NCBI RefSeq assembly: GCF_030418455.1
Contig: NZ_JAUHPW010000002.1
Coordinates: 124,001 to 188,000, forward strand
Origin: Demequina litoralis
GTDB taxonomy: Bacteria; Actinomycetota; Actinomycetes; Actinomycetales; Demequinaceae
DNA length: 64,000 nucleotides
Reading direction: 5' to 3'
Both the position numbers and the translations under genes were made by a program. Every line of letters starts with the position of its first letter. Within the stretch, counting starts at the first letter, position 1. The notes under the pieces were generated by a model. It was not told where the DNA came from. It searched no databases and was given only the letters and a program-made list of their open reading frames with translations. This document shows, piece after piece, positions 36,235 to 47,751 of the stretch.

Positions 36235-37868
36235 GGGGCGACCTCCCTGCGGTCGGGCTCGAGCGGGATGCGCGTCGCGATCGTGCCGTAATCGAGCTCC
36301 GCGATGACGAGCGGCAGCGGCGGATGCTGACCCAGCCCGCGGGACGTGCGGGGCAGCTGCAGCCGGAAGCTCGCGCCCTTGCCGGGCAGGCCCCAGGCCT
36401 CGAGCTTGCCGCCGTGCAGCTGGGCGTCCTCGCGCGCGATCGCGAGGCCCAGCCCGGTGCCGCCCATGGTGCGCGCGCGGGCCGAGTCGGCGCGCCAGAA
36501 CCTGTCGAACACCCGCTGCGCCTGCTGCGGGGTGAGGCCGATGCCGTAGTCGCGGACGACGACGGCGACGGCCCGGTTGGTCGACGCGACCACGATGTCG
36601 ACGGGACGGCGCTGCGCGTGCTCGATCGCGTTCGACAGCAGGTTGCGGACGATGCGGGCCACGCGGGGACGGTCCATCGACGCGACGTGGTCGCCCTTGG
36701 CGACCCACAGCCGCAGCTCGACGCCCTGGCTGCGGGCCGCGGGCACCATCGCCTCGACCTGGTCGCGCACCACGTCCGCGAGCGACATGTCGTCGAACTC
36801 GAGCTGCGCGGCGCCGGCGTCGATGCGGGAGATCTCGAGCAGGTCGGACAGCAGCGACTCGAAGCGGTCGATCTGCGTGTCGAGCAGCTCGGCGGAGCGG
36901 GCGACCTCGGGCGGGAAGCCGGGGCGCGCATCGTGCAGCACGTCGGAGGCCATCCGGATGGTCGTGAGCGGGGTGCGGAGCTCGTGCGAGACGTCGGAGA
37001 CGAAGCGGCGCTGGAGGCGCGACAGCTCCTCCATGCGGGTGATCTGGCGCTGGAGGGACTCGGCCATCTCGTTGAACGTGCGGGCGAGGGTCGCCATCTC
37101 GTCCTGGCCGCGCACCGTCATGCGCTCGGACAGGATCCCCTCCGCGAGGCGCGAGGCCACCCGCGCGGCCTGGCGCACCGGGCGGACGGTCTGCCGCGTC
37201 ACCTGGAACGTCAGCACGCCGAGCAGCGCCATGAGCGCGACGCCGCCGACCGCGAGCACGCGCTGGATGAGGCTCAGCGTCGCCTGCTCGTCGGCGAGCG
37301 AGTAGACGAAGTACAGCTCGTACTCGCCCGCGACGCGGATGGTGAACGGCACGCCGACCACGACGCCCGGCTCTCCCGTGTCGGGCATCGCGACGAACTG
37401 CCACGACTGGGCGGCGCCCGACTGGACGGCGTCGCGCATCTGGGGGGTGATGACCTCGACGAGGTCGGTGTCGGACACCGGCGTCGACAGCAGCACGCCC
37501 GAGCTGTTCGCGGGGTCGCGCAGCGGCACCAGGCCGCGCGAGTTGCCGCCGAGCGTGCCGAGCCCGTCGAGCAGGTCGTAGACGAGCTGCTGGAGGTCGC
37601 CCGAGCTCTCGGCGGTCGAGGCGTCGACGTTCTCCTGGGCGGAGGTCGCGTCGCGCGCGGTCTCCGCGAGGATGCGGTCGACGCGGGTCTGGACCAGCCC
37701 GTCGCGGATCTGCGTGCTGACGAGCGCGCCGATGACGAGCACCGCGCCGAGGCCCAGCACCATCGTGCTGACCACGACGCGCAGCAGCAGGGAGCCGCGG
37801 AAGCGGCGCCACACCCGTCGCGGGCCCTTCGCCAGGTTGGCCCAGAGGGAGCGAGGGGTGAGCCTCAC
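36231..37868 (-). CDS. mtrB: Sensor histidine kinase MtrB
   Basis: A 545-residue membrane kinase. First membrane helix about 28-50, extracytoplasmic sensor about 51-200, second helix 201-223, HAMP 224-276, dimerisation H-box VSDVSHELRTP with His295, and ATPase domain with NLLSNAIEHA and GGTGLGLAIA. It phosphorylates MtrA and links envelope growth to cell division. GTG 37868 overlaps the mtrA stop (GTGA). A 10-mer copy is inside the N-box region at 36647. Confidence 0.96.
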   Translation of the reverse strand: MRLTPRSLWANLAKGPRRVWRRFRGSLLLRVVVSTMVLGLGAVLVIGALVSTQIRDGLVQTRVDRILAETARDATSAQENVDASTAESSGDLQQLVYDLLDGLGTLGGNSRGLVPLRDPANSSGVLLSTPVSDTDLVEVITPQMRDAVQSGAAQSWQFVAMPDTGEPGVVVGVPFTIRVAGEYELYFVYSLADEQATLSLIQRVLAVGGVALMALLGVLTFQVTRQTVRPVRQAARVASRLAEGILSERMTVRGQDEMATLARTFNEMAESLQRQITRMEELSRLQRRFVSDVSHELRTPLTTIRMASDVLHDARPGFPPEVARSAELLDTQIDRFESLLSDLLEISRIDAGAAQLEFDDMSLADVVRDQVEAMVPAARSQGVELRLWVAKGDHVASMDRPRVARIVRNLLSNAIEHAQRRPVDIVVASTNRAVAVVVRDYGIGLTPQQAQRVFDRFWRADSARARTMGGTGLGLAIAREDAQLHGGKLEAWGLPGKGASFRLQLPRTSRGLGQHPPLPLVIAELDYGTIATRIPLEPDRREVAP

Positions 37869-38548
37869 GACACGACGCCACCCGCCTTGTAGCCGACGCC
37901 GCGCACCGTGAGGATGATCTCGGGGTTCTCGGGGTCCCGCTCGACCTTGGCGCGCAGGCGCTGGATGTGCACGTTGACGAGGCGCGTGTCGGCCGCGTGG
38001 CGGTAGCCCCACACGTCCTCGAGCAGCACCTCGCGGGTGAACACCTGGCCCGGGCTGCGCGCGAGCGTGACGAGCACGTCGAACTCGAGCGGCGTGAGCG
38101 GGATGACCTCGCCGCCGCGGGTCACGCGGTGGCCGGTGACGTCGATCTCGAGGTCGGCGACCCGCACGACCGCGGGCGTCGCGTTGTCGTTGCGGCGCAG
38201 GCGCGCCCGCACGCGGGCGATGAGCTCGCGCGGCTTGAAGGGCTTCGGCACGTAGTCGTCCGCGCCCGACTCCAGGCCCAGCACCACGTCGACGGTCTCC
38301 GACTTCGCGGTCAGCATGATGATCGGCACGCCCGACTCCGCGCGGATGTCGCGGCAGATGTCGATGCCGGACCGCCCCGGCAGCATGAGATCGAGCAGGA
38401 TCACGTCGGGGTTGGTCGCGCGGAACGCCGCGACCGCCTCGTCTCCGTGGTCGCAGAACACCGTCTCGAACCCGTCACCGCGCAGCACGATGCCGAGCAT
38501 CTCGGCCACTGCGGGATCATCGTCGACCACCAGGATCTTCGCCGTCAT
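37865..38548 (-). CDS. mtrA: Response regulator MtrA
   Basis: A 227-residue OmpR-family regulator. Receiver domain 1-120 with phospho-acceptor Asp53 (VILLDLMLP) and conserved Lys in SGADDYVPKPF, then a winged-helix domain (TPLEFDVLVTLARSPGQVF ... VWGYRHAADTRLVNVHIQRLRAKVE). MtrA controls peptidoglycan hydrolases and replication-linked genes in actinobacteria. ATG 38548 follows a CATAAT -10 by six bases, so the transcript may be leaderless. It heads mtrA-mtrB-lpqB. Confidence 0.97.
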   Translation of the reverse strand: MTAKILVVDDDPAVAEMLGIVLRGDGFETVFCDHGDEAVAAFRATNPDVILLDLMLPGRSGIDICRDIRAESGVPIIMLTAKSETVDVVLGLESGADDYVPKPFKPRELIARVRARLRRNDNATPAVVRVADLEIDVTGHRVTRGGEVIPLTPLEFDVLVTLARSPGQVFTREVLLEDVWGYRHAADTRLVNVHIQRLRAKVERDPENPEIILTVRGVGYKAGGVVS

Positions 38549-38554
38549 GCCCCC

Positions 38555-38560
38555 ATTATG
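38555..38560 (-). promoter_or_regulatory. -10 element of the mtrA promoter
   Basis: CATAAT on the minus strand, six bases before the mtrA ATG. Transcription would start at or within a base or two of the start codon. Confidence 0.55.
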
Positions 38561-38626
38561 CCGACGGCTCCCCCGGAGCCCTCGCAGCGCGTGGCAGGAT
38601 GGGCGGGACCGCAGCGAGAGGATGCC

Positions 38627-39760
38627 ATGGACCACCGCGACGAGGGCGCCGGCTGGGCCGCTCCCACGCCCGTCACCCCTGATACGGACGCGACCCCCGC
38701 ATCGTCCATGCCCGCGCCCGCTCCCGCCGCGTCGTGGCCCGCGCCGCCCGTCCCGCCGCAGGCCGTGCCGGGCCCGCCGGCCCCGCCGCAGGCGGCCACC
38801 GCGACGCTGGCCGCGGCACCCACCGCGGCCTCGTGGCAGCCGGGCTTCATGCCGCTGCGTCCGCTCGGCTTCGGGGACCTGCTCGGGCTGCCCTTCCGCG
38901 CGATGCGGTACAACCGCGGCGTCGTCGTGGGCGGGCCCCTCCTGCTCACCCTCGGCGCGACCGTGCTCATGGTCGCCTCGATGTGGCTGCTGTTCACCGA
39001 CCCGTCGCTCGCGCTCATGGACCCGGCCTCGCAGGCCGACGCGATCTCGGGCACCACCGTCGCGGTCTTCGTCGTCGCGATCGTCGCGGCGCTGCTCGCC
39101 GACGTGTTCTCGAGCGCCGTGGTCGCGCCGGGGGTCGCCCGCGGCGCGCTCGGCGAGCGCATCCGGCTCGCCGAGGCGTGGCGCGCCGTGCGCCCTCGCA
39201 TCGGCTCGCTGCTGCTGCTCTACCTGCTCGCCACCGTCACCCTCGTCGTCGGCATGGGGCTCGCGTTCGTCCCGCTCGTGATCGGCGCGGCCAACGAGAG
39301 CGTCCCCGGCATCGTGCTGGGTGCGCTGGTCGCCGCGCTCGTCGCGATCCCGGTGGGCGGCCTCGTCACCCTCGTCGGCGGGATCGCGCGCCCGGTCGTC
39401 GTGCTCGAGCGCCGCGGCGCGATCGACGCGATCCGCCGGACGGCCCGCCTGCTCAAGGGCCGCTTCTGGTGGTCGGTGCTGGTGGTGCTCGTGGCGACCG
39501 TGCTCATCGGGCTCGTGTCGAGCGTGGTCAACCAGGTGGGCGGCTTCGGCGCCATGGCCGTCACGCTCGTCGCGCCCGACAGCCTCGTGGTGCTGGGCAT
39601 CGCGTTCGCTCTCGTGCTCGCCCTGTCGCTCGTGATCTCGTACGTGCTCACCTACTCGTACCTGGGCTCGCTGTTCGCGCTGCTGCTCATCGACCTGCGC
39701 ATCCGCCACGAGGGCTTCGACCTCACGCTCGCCGAGGCGGCCGAGGCGCGCCGCGCGTGA
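38627..39760 (+). CDS. Polytopic membrane protein (glycerophosphodiester phosphodiesterase membrane-domain-like)
   Basis: A 377-residue protein. About 75 N-terminal residues are Pro/Ala-rich and low in complexity. FMPLRPLGFGDLLGLPFRAMRYN then begins a domain of about six hydrophobic helices. The amphipathic start and REAIRRTARLLKGRFWW-like loop (here GAIDAIRRTARLLKGRFWW) match the membrane domain seen in actinobacterial proteins upstream of DUF4129. GAGAGG precedes ATG 38627. It heads an operon with DUF4129, DUF4350, MoxR and DUF58 genes, each overlapping or abutting the next. Its role is unknown. Confidence 0.78.
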   Translation: MDHRDEGAGWAAPTPVTPDTDATPASSMPAPAPAASWPAPPVPPQAVPGPPAPPQAATATLAAAPTAASWQPGFMPLRPLGFGDLLGLPFRAMRYNRGVVVGGPLLLTLGATVLMVASMWLLFTDPSLALMDPASQADAISGTTVAVFVVAIVAALLADVFSSAVVAPGVARGALGERIRLAEAWRAVRPRIGSLLLLYLLATVTLVVGMGLAFVPLVIGAANESVPGIVLGALVAALVAIPVGGLVTLVGGIARPVVVLERRGAIDAIRRTARLLKGRFWWSVLVVLVATVLIGLVSSVVNQVGGFGAMAVTLVAPDSLVVLGIAFALVLALSLVISYVLTYSYLGSLFALLLIDLRIRHEGFDLTLAEAAEARRA

Positions 39761-40395
39761 GCCTCGACGCCCCGCCGCTCACGCCGGACGCGGAGACCGC
39801 GCGCCGGTGGGCGGTCGAGGAGCTCGCGAAGGACGAGTACCGCGACGGCGGCACGTCGTGGCTCGAGCGGGTGCTGCGGTGGTTCTCCGACCTCCTCGAG
39901 GGGCTCGGGGACGGCGTGAGCGGCGCGGCGGGCCCGACCGGCACGGTGATCGCGGTGGCGGTCGGCCTCGCGCTGGTCGCGCTCGTGCTGTGGCTCGTGG
40001 TGGGGCCGATGCGGCGCAACCGGCGGGCCGCGGCCGAGGAGGGCCTCTTCGCGGACGAGCGCGGCGCGGCCGCGCTGGCGGAGGCCGCCCGGGCCGCCGC
40101 CTCGTCCGGCGACTGGGAGTCCGCCACGCTCGACCTGTACCGCGCGCTCGTGCGCGACCTCGCCGAGCGCGACGTCATCGTGCTCACCCCGGGCCTCACC
40201 GCCGCGGAGGCGGCCGAACGCGCCGCGGCGGTGCTGCCGGCCCTCGCCTCGCGGCTGCGCACGGACGCCGACGCGTTCGACGGGATCCGCTACGGGCACG
40301 TGCCCGCGACCGAGGCGACCTACGCGCACGTGCTCGAGACGATGCGCGCGTGCGCGGGCGCGCGACCCCGGCTCGCCGCGGCGGAGGCGCCGTGA
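39757..40395 (+). CDS. DUF4129 domain-containing membrane protein
   Basis: A 212-residue protein with an N-terminal cytoplasmic or extracellular segment containing WLERVLRWFSDLLEGL, one membrane helix (about 66-86), and a C-terminal DUF4129 domain (about 110-195, with SGDWESATLDLYRALVRDLAERDVI). DUF4129 often occurs with transglutaminase-like proteins and MoxR/DUF58 modules. The GTG start overlaps the upstream stop (GTGA), and the next gene overlaps likewise. Confidence 0.85.
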   Translation: MSLDAPPLTPDAETARRWAVEELAKDEYRDGGTSWLERVLRWFSDLLEGLGDGVSGAAGPTGTVIAVAVGLALVALVLWLVVGPMRRNRRAAAEEGLFADERGAAALAEAARAAASSGDWESATLDLYRALVRDLAERDVIVLTPGLTAAEAAERAAAVLPALASRLRTDADAFDGIRYGHVPATEATYAHVLETMRACAGARPRLAAAEAP

Positions 40396-41611
40396 CCGCG
40401 CCCGCCGCCGCGCCCCCGTCCCCGCCGGAGGGCCTCGTCACCACCGCGCGGGGTCCGGGCCTGCGCGCCCGCGCGCGCCGCGGGCGGCTCGGCATCGTCG
40501 CGGCGGTGCTGCTGCTCGGGCTCGTCGCGATGCTCGTGATCGGGGCGCGGCCCGGCGACTACGTGCCGCTGTCGACGGAGAACTCGACCCCCACGGGCAC
40601 CCGCGCGCTCGCGCAGATCCTGCGCGCCCACGGCGTCGAGGTGCGCCAGGTGGACCGTCTCGCGCGCTCCGCGGTGCGCGACCCGGCCGCGACCACCGTG
40701 GTGATCGCCCACGCGTCGCTGCTCACCGGCGGCCAGCTGCGCTCGCTCGTCGACTACCCCGGCGACCTGGTGCTGCTCGGCGAGTCCGGGGATGCGCTCG
40801 CCGCGCTCGGCATCGAGGCGACCGAGGAGCCCGTGCTCCTGCCCGAGACCGTGGAGGCGGGCTGCGCGGACCCCGATGCCCTGGCCGCCGGGACGGCGCG
40901 CGTCGACGTGCTCGGGCTCGAGCCGACCGGCGGCACGGCCGAGCTGTGCTTCACGCAGCGCTCCGGGCTGGCGGCCTTCGCGCGGGCCGACGACGGCGCG
41001 CGCACCGTCACCGCGATCGCCTCCGCGGAGCTCCTCACGAACGCGGGGCTCGACTCCGCGGGCCACGCCGCGCTCGCGATCCGCAGCATCGGCGCGCATC
41101 CCGAGGCCGTCTGGTACGTCGCGGACGGGTTCGATCCGAGCCTGCTCACGTGGGTCGGCTCGGGCGGCGGCGAGGTCCCCACCGAGGTCGAGGCGACCCC
41201 CGACTTCCTGCCGCCCGGCACCGGCACCGCGCTCTACGCGCTCGCGCTCGCCGTGCTGGTCGCGGCGTTCTGGCGCGCGCGCCGCTTCGGGGCGCTCGTG
41301 CGCGAGCCCCTCCCGGTCGAGGTGCGCGCCTCCGAGGCCACCCGGGGCCGCGCCCGCCTGTACCGCCGCGCACGCGCCACCGGCCGCTCGGCGGCGTCGC
41401 TGCGTGCCGCCGCGGCGCTGCGCATGGGCCGGCGCCTCGGCGTGGGGCGCGCGGACGGCCGCGACGCCCTCCTCGGCGCCGTCGCCCGCGCCACGGGGCG
41501 CGCCGAGACCGACGTCGACCGCCTCCTCTACGGCCCGCCGCCCGCCGACGACGCGGCGCTCCTCTCCCTGATCTCCGAGCTCGACGCACTGGAAAGCGAG
41601 GTCCACCGACC

Positions 41612-41615
<4 letters not shown>
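40392..41615 (+). CDS. DUF4350 domain-containing protein
   Basis: A 407-residue protein: N-terminal membrane helix (about 36-54), an extracytoplasmic DUF4350 domain (about 65-270, STENSTPTGTRALAQILRAHGVEV ... PGDLVLLGES), a second helix (about 280-298) and a cytosolic C-terminal helical region. DUF4350 is related to a GATase-like fold and is regularly found between DUF4129 and MoxR genes. The GTG start overlaps the DUF4129 gene (GTGA). Function unknown. Confidence 0.86.
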
Positions 41616-42634
<1,019 letters not shown>

Positions 42635-42635
42635 C

Positions 42636-43925
42636 ATGCACATCACGGGCTGGACGGTCGCGCTGGCGGCGCTCGGGGCGGTCCCCGCGGCGCTGACGCA
42701 GTCGCGCACCGTCGCGTGGGCGTGGGTGATCGGCGTGGTCGTGCTGGCGCTCGTCGACGTGTGGCTGGCGCCCCCCACGCACGCGGTCGGGGTGCGCCGC
42801 GAGGCGTCCGGCTCGGTGCGGCTCACGCAGTCCACCGCGACCCGGCTGACGGTGGCGAACGTGGGACGACGCCGCGCGCGCGGCGCCGTGAGGGACGCAT
42901 GGCAGCCGTCCGCCGGCGCCTCCGGGGACCGGCACGCGTTCGCGCTCGCGCCCGGCGAGACGGCGACGTTCCGGACGATGCTGCGGCCCACCCGTCGCGG
43001 CGACCGTCACGCGGGGCCCGTGACGGTCCGCACCTTCGGGCCCCTGCGTCTCGCCGGGCGGCAGCGCTCGCTGGAGGCGCCCGCCCGGCTGCGCGTGCTG
43101 CCCGAGTTCGCGTCGCGCCGCCACCTGCCGTCGCGGCTCGTGCGGCTGCGCGAGATCGACGGCCGCACCGCCGTCCGCCTCAAGGGCGCGGGCGCGGAGT
43201 TCGACTCGCTGCGCGACTACGTCATCGGCGACGACGTCCGCAGCATCGACTGGCGGGGCACCGCACGGCGCGGCGAGGTGGTGGTGCGGACGTACCGTCC
43301 CGAGCGCGACCGCCGCGTGGTGATCGCGCTGGACAGCGCGCGGCTCTCGGCCGCCCGCGTGGGGGACGCGCCCCGCCTCGACGCGTCCATCGAGGCCGCG
43401 CTGCTGCTCGCCGCGCTCGCATCGCACGCCGGCGACCGCGTCCAGGCGACGGCCTTCGACCGCGCGGAGCAGGCCCGCGCCGCGTCGACGGGATCGCGCA
43501 TCGTCGCGACCCTCGCGGACGCCCTGGCCGCCGTCGAGCCCTCGCTGCTCGAGCCGGACTGGCCGGCGCTCGTGCGCCTGGTCGAGTCGCGCGTCTCGCA
43601 GCGGTCGCTCGTGGTGCTGCTCACCACGGTCGACACGTCCGCGATGGACTCCGGGATGCTCGAGGCGGTCGCGGCGCTGCAGCGGCGGCACCAGGTGCTG
43701 GTCGGGTCGGTCGAGGACCCCGAGCTCGGCGAGCTCATGGCGGGGCGCGCGGACGCGGACGCCGTCTACGACGCGGGCGCCGCCTCACGCGCGATGCTCG
43801 AGCGGGAGGCGGTCGCGACGCGGCTGCGCCAGCTCGGCGCCGAGGTGGTGCTCGCGCTGCCGGACGACCTCGCGCCCGCCGTCTGCGACCGGTACCTCGC
43901 GCTCAAGGCCGCCGGGCGTCTCTGA
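42636..43925 (+). CDS. DUF58 domain-containing protein
   Basis: A 429-residue protein. Two hydrophobic N-terminal segments (about 5-20 and 25-42) and an immunoglobulin-like region precede the DUF58 motif DYVIGDDVRSIDWRGTARRG, followed by a vWA-like domain (RRVVIALDSARLS). DUF58 proteins pair with MoxR ATPases. The start lies one base after the MoxR stop (TGACATG). It ends the operon; a hairpin element lies in the gap to the convergent SpoIIM-like gene. Confidence 0.9.
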   Translation: MHITGWTVALAALGAVPAALTQSRTVAWAWVIGVVVLALVDVWLAPPTHAVGVRREASGSVRLTQSTATRLTVANVGRRRARGAVRDAWQPSAGASGDRHAFALAPGETATFRTMLRPTRRGDRHAGPVTVRTFGPLRLAGRQRSLEAPARLRVLPEFASRRHLPSRLVRLREIDGRTAVRLKGAGAEFDSLRDYVIGDDVRSIDWRGTARRGEVVVRTYRPERDRRVVIALDSARLSAARVGDAPRLDASIEAALLLAALASHAGDRVQATAFDRAEQARAASTGSRIVATLADALAAVEPSLLEPDWPALVRLVESRVSQRSLVVLLTTVDTSAMDSGMLEAVAALQRRHQVLVGSVEDPELGELMAGRADADAVYDAGAASRAMLEREAVATRLRQLGAEVVLALPDDLAPAVCDRYLALKAAGRL

Positions 43926-44263
43926 GGCACGGTGGCTCCGGCGCGCCGCCCGACCCTGCCCCGGCGCGCCGCCAGGCTGGCGGGCCCCACCCGTCGCGCC
44001 GCCTCCCACGCGCGCGCCGCGCCGTCGTGCGCGTCGCTCTCACGAATGTCAGCCTGCGTTGAAACAGCCCGCATCTCCCCGACGACATCCCTGGTCAACG
44101 GCATACTGCCGCGCCGGCCGGCCGGCTGTTTCAGCCGGCGCTTGAACACGCGACGGTGATGAGCGTCAGCCGGAGCGGATCACGCCACCCGGGTCGCCCT
44201 CGCGGGCCCCACCGCCCGCGCCGCGACAGCACCGCGCCACCGCTCGACCGCGCCGTGCCGGCC
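43926..44263. other. Gene-free stretch between convergent genes with inverted repeats
   Basis: No gene is supported. GAAACAGCC at 44061-44069 is repeated inverted as GGCTGTTTC at 44124-44132, and the sequence TTTCA-N8-GCTTGAACACGCG at 44130-44155 resembles TTTCA...TGAACA words in the 16926-17041 repeat. The flanking base composition is ordinary. Confidence 0.55.
44121..44139. terminator. Hairpin between DUF58 and SpoIIM genes
   Basis: A perfect 8-bp stem GCCGGCTG / CAGCCGGC with a TTT loop. It lies between convergent genes, about 200 bases past the DUF58 stop and 125 bases past the SpoIIM-like stop. Confidence 0.6.
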
Positions 44264-45259
44264 TCAGCCCGCGAGCGCCGCCTGATCCGTCGCGAAGTCG
44301 CCCTCGGCATCGCCCGTGGCCCCCGCCCGCACCGCCGCGCGGCCGGCCACGAACACGTACATCCAGAACGCGACGACCGCGATCAGGCCGATGGCGATCT
44401 TGAGCCACCACGGCATCGCGGATCCCGTGACGAAGCCCTCGATGAGCCCGGACGCGAACAGCGCGATGACGAGGCCCAGCGCGACCGCGATCGCGCCGCG
44501 CCCCTCCTCCGCGAGCGCCCGGGCGCGGGGGCGCGGACCCGGCACGAGCATCGTCCAGAACAGCCGCAGGCCGGCGCCCGCCGCCACGAACACCGCGGAC
44601 AGCTCGAGCAGCCCGTGCGGGGCGATGAGCTGGAAGAACACGTCGAGCGCCCCCGCCTCGGCCATCACCGCGCCCGCGACCCCCAGTTGGATCACCGTGT
44701 TGTACATGAGGAACAGCGGATACACGCCCGTGATGCCGAACGCGATGCACTGCGCCGCGAGCCAGCCGTTGTTGGTCCACACCGTCGCGGAGAAGGACGT
44801 CGAGTCGTACTCGGTGTAGTAGCTCGCGAACTCCTCCTCCGCGATGAGCGCGCGCGTCTCGGGCGGGCCGATCAGCGCGAGCGACTCGGGATGCGTGAGC
44901 GTCCACCAGCCCGACACCGAGGCCAGCAGCACGACGGCGAGCGCGACCCCGACGCCCCACCAGCGCACCCGGTGGAACGCGGCGGGCAGCACCACCGTGA
45001 GGTAGCGGCGCGCGTCCCGGGTCGACACCGTGTGGGCGCCCGTGAGCCACACGCGCGCCGACGCGAGCAGCACCGACAGCCGCGACACCACGGACGGCTC
45101 GGGGGCGGCGGAGCGCACCGCCGCGAGGTCGCCCGCGGTCGCCTGGTAGAGCCGGGTCAGCTCGTCGGCCTCCGCGCCGGTGAGGCGCCGCGACCGCGAC
45201 AGCTCCTTGAGCCGCGCCCAGCGCGCCTCGCGCACGGCGCCGAAGGAGTCGATGTCCAC
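44264..45259 (-). CDS. Stage II sporulation protein M-like (DUF95) membrane protein
   Basis: A 331-residue protein. The N-terminal cytosolic helical part starts MDIDSFGAVREARWARLKEL. It is followed by about six membrane helices with the SpoIIM/DUF95 features FASYYTEYDSTSFSATVWTNNGWLA, IAFGITGVYPLFLMYN and APHGLLELSAVFVAAGAG. The family is a homologue of SpoIIM but occurs in non-sporulating actinobacteria next to RDD and DUF58/MoxR genes. Here it is divergent from the RDD gene, 41 bases apart. Confidence 0.9.
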   Translation of the reverse strand: MDIDSFGAVREARWARLKELSRSRRLTGAEADELTRLYQATAGDLAAVRSAAPEPSVVSRLSVLLASARVWLTGAHTVSTRDARRYLTVVLPAAFHRVRWWGVGVALAVVLLASVSGWWTLTHPESLALIGPPETRALIAEEEFASYYTEYDSTSFSATVWTNNGWLAAQCIAFGITGVYPLFLMYNTVIQLGVAGAVMAEAGALDVFFQLIAPHGLLELSAVFVAAGAGLRLFWTMLVPGPRPRARALAEEGRGAIAVALGLVIALFASGLIEGFVTGSAMPWWLKIAIGLIAVVAFWMYVFVAGRAAVRAGATGDAEGDFATDQAALAG

Positions 45260-45300
45260 GCCGCTACGATGCCACAGGAGGCCCCACCCAGGGAGGACGC

Positions 45301-46122
45301 ATGACGGACGAGGACGCGATCCTCATCGGCGAGGGCGTGGTGCTCGACTCCGGCGCCGCCTCCGTGCCGCTGCGCATGCTGTCCGGCGCGATCGACATGG
45401 CCGCGACCTTCACGGTCCTGTTCGTGGGGATGTCGATGCTCGAGCGGGCCGGCGCGAGCCTCAACGACGCGTGGGCCCGCGCGGTGGTCATCACGTGGAC
45501 CGTCGCCTGCCTCGTGCTCGCGCCCATGACCGTCGAGACCCTCACCCGCGGCCGCTCGCTCGGGCGCTGGGCGGCCGGCCTGCGCATCGTCCGCGACGAC
45601 GGCGGACCCGTGAGCGTCCGCCACGCCGCCGCCCGCGCGCTGCTCGGCGTCCTCGAGCTCTACGGCACGCTCGGGATGCTCGCCGTGACCGTGTCGGCCT
45701 TCGGCACGCGCGGCAAGCGGATCGGCGACTACGTCGCGGGCACCTACGCGATGCGCACGCGTGGCGCCAAGCGGGCCCTGCCACGCCTGGCGATGCCGGT
45801 CGGGCTCGAGGGCTGGGCCCGCACCGCCGACATCACGCGGCTGGGCGACGGGCTCGCGCTCACCGCGCGCATGTTCCTCTCGCGCGCGCCGGACATGCAC
45901 GCGCCCTCGCGCGTGCGGGTCGGCACGCGGCTGTCCGAGCAGTTCGCCACGCACGTCTCCCCGCCCCCGCCCGCCGGCACCCACCCCGAGGCGTTCCTCG
46001 CGGCCGTGCTGGTCGAGCGGCGCGACCGCGAGCAGCGCATCGAGGAGGCGCGCATGGCCCGCGCCGAGCGCGACGGCGACGCGCTGCGCCGCCTGCCGTT
46101 CGGCGTCCCCGACGCGGACTGA
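45301..46122 (+). CDS. RDD family membrane protein
   Basis: A 273-residue protein with the RDD signature: helix 1 VPLRMLSGAIDMAATFTVLF (Arg and Asp conserved), a second helix, then RSLGRWAAGLRIV and a third region ending FGTRGKRIGDYVAGT. The C-terminal 100 residues are soluble and charged. RDD proteins are small envelope proteins, some acting as ion antiporters. GGAGG lies shortly before the ATG. A 10-mer copy sits at 45583 and another just past the stop. Confidence 0.88.
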   Translation: MTDEDAILIGEGVVLDSGAASVPLRMLSGAIDMAATFTVLFVGMSMLERAGASLNDAWARAVVITWTVACLVLAPMTVETLTRGRSLGRWAAGLRIVRDDGGPVSVRHAAARALLGVLELYGTLGMLAVTVSAFGTRGKRIGDYVAGTYAMRTRGAKRALPRLAMPVGLEGWARTADITRLGDGLALTARMFLSRAPDMHAPSRVRVGTRLSEQFATHVSPPPPAGTHPEAFLAAVLVERRDREQRIEEARMARAERDGDALRRLPFGVPDAD

Positions 46123-46136
46123 GGCGCGGCGACCGC

Positions 46137-46166
46137 CGCATCGTCCCGCCGGGACGGGACGATACG
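46137..46166. terminator. Bidirectional terminator built from an inverted pair of the 10-mer
   Basis: CGCATCGTCCC at 46137-46147 pairs with GGGACGATACG at 46156-46166 (one mismatch), between the RDD and ahcY stops. Each arm is a copy of the window's repeated 10-mer, the right one with one change. Confidence 0.8.
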
Positions 46167-46171
46167 CGGGC

Positions 46172-47611
<1,440 letters not shown>

Positions 47612-47624
47612 GGGGTCTCCTAGG

Positions 47625-47676
47625 CTCGGGACGCCCGCGTGCGCGGCTCCGCGATCGCGTCGGGTGCTCTCCCGAG
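47625..47676 (-). promoter_or_regulatory. Structured leader of ahcY (candidate)
   Basis: On the minus strand CTCGGGA (47676-47670) can pair with TCCCGAG (47631-47625) around a GC-rich interior, just before the AGGAG of ahcY. It does not match the SAH or SAM riboswitch consensus I know. It could be a terminator, attenuator or chance pairing. Confidence 0.3.
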
Positions 47677-47751
47677 GACGGTGGCGGCGCCCTGCGCGGG
47701 CACGATCGTCATTTCTACCATCCCCCGCGCGCCGCCGCCGGTCGCCTCGGG

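Noticed and set aside
47625..47676. SAH or SAM riboswitch before ahcY
   Set aside because: Neither consensus core could be matched; only a generic stem is visible.
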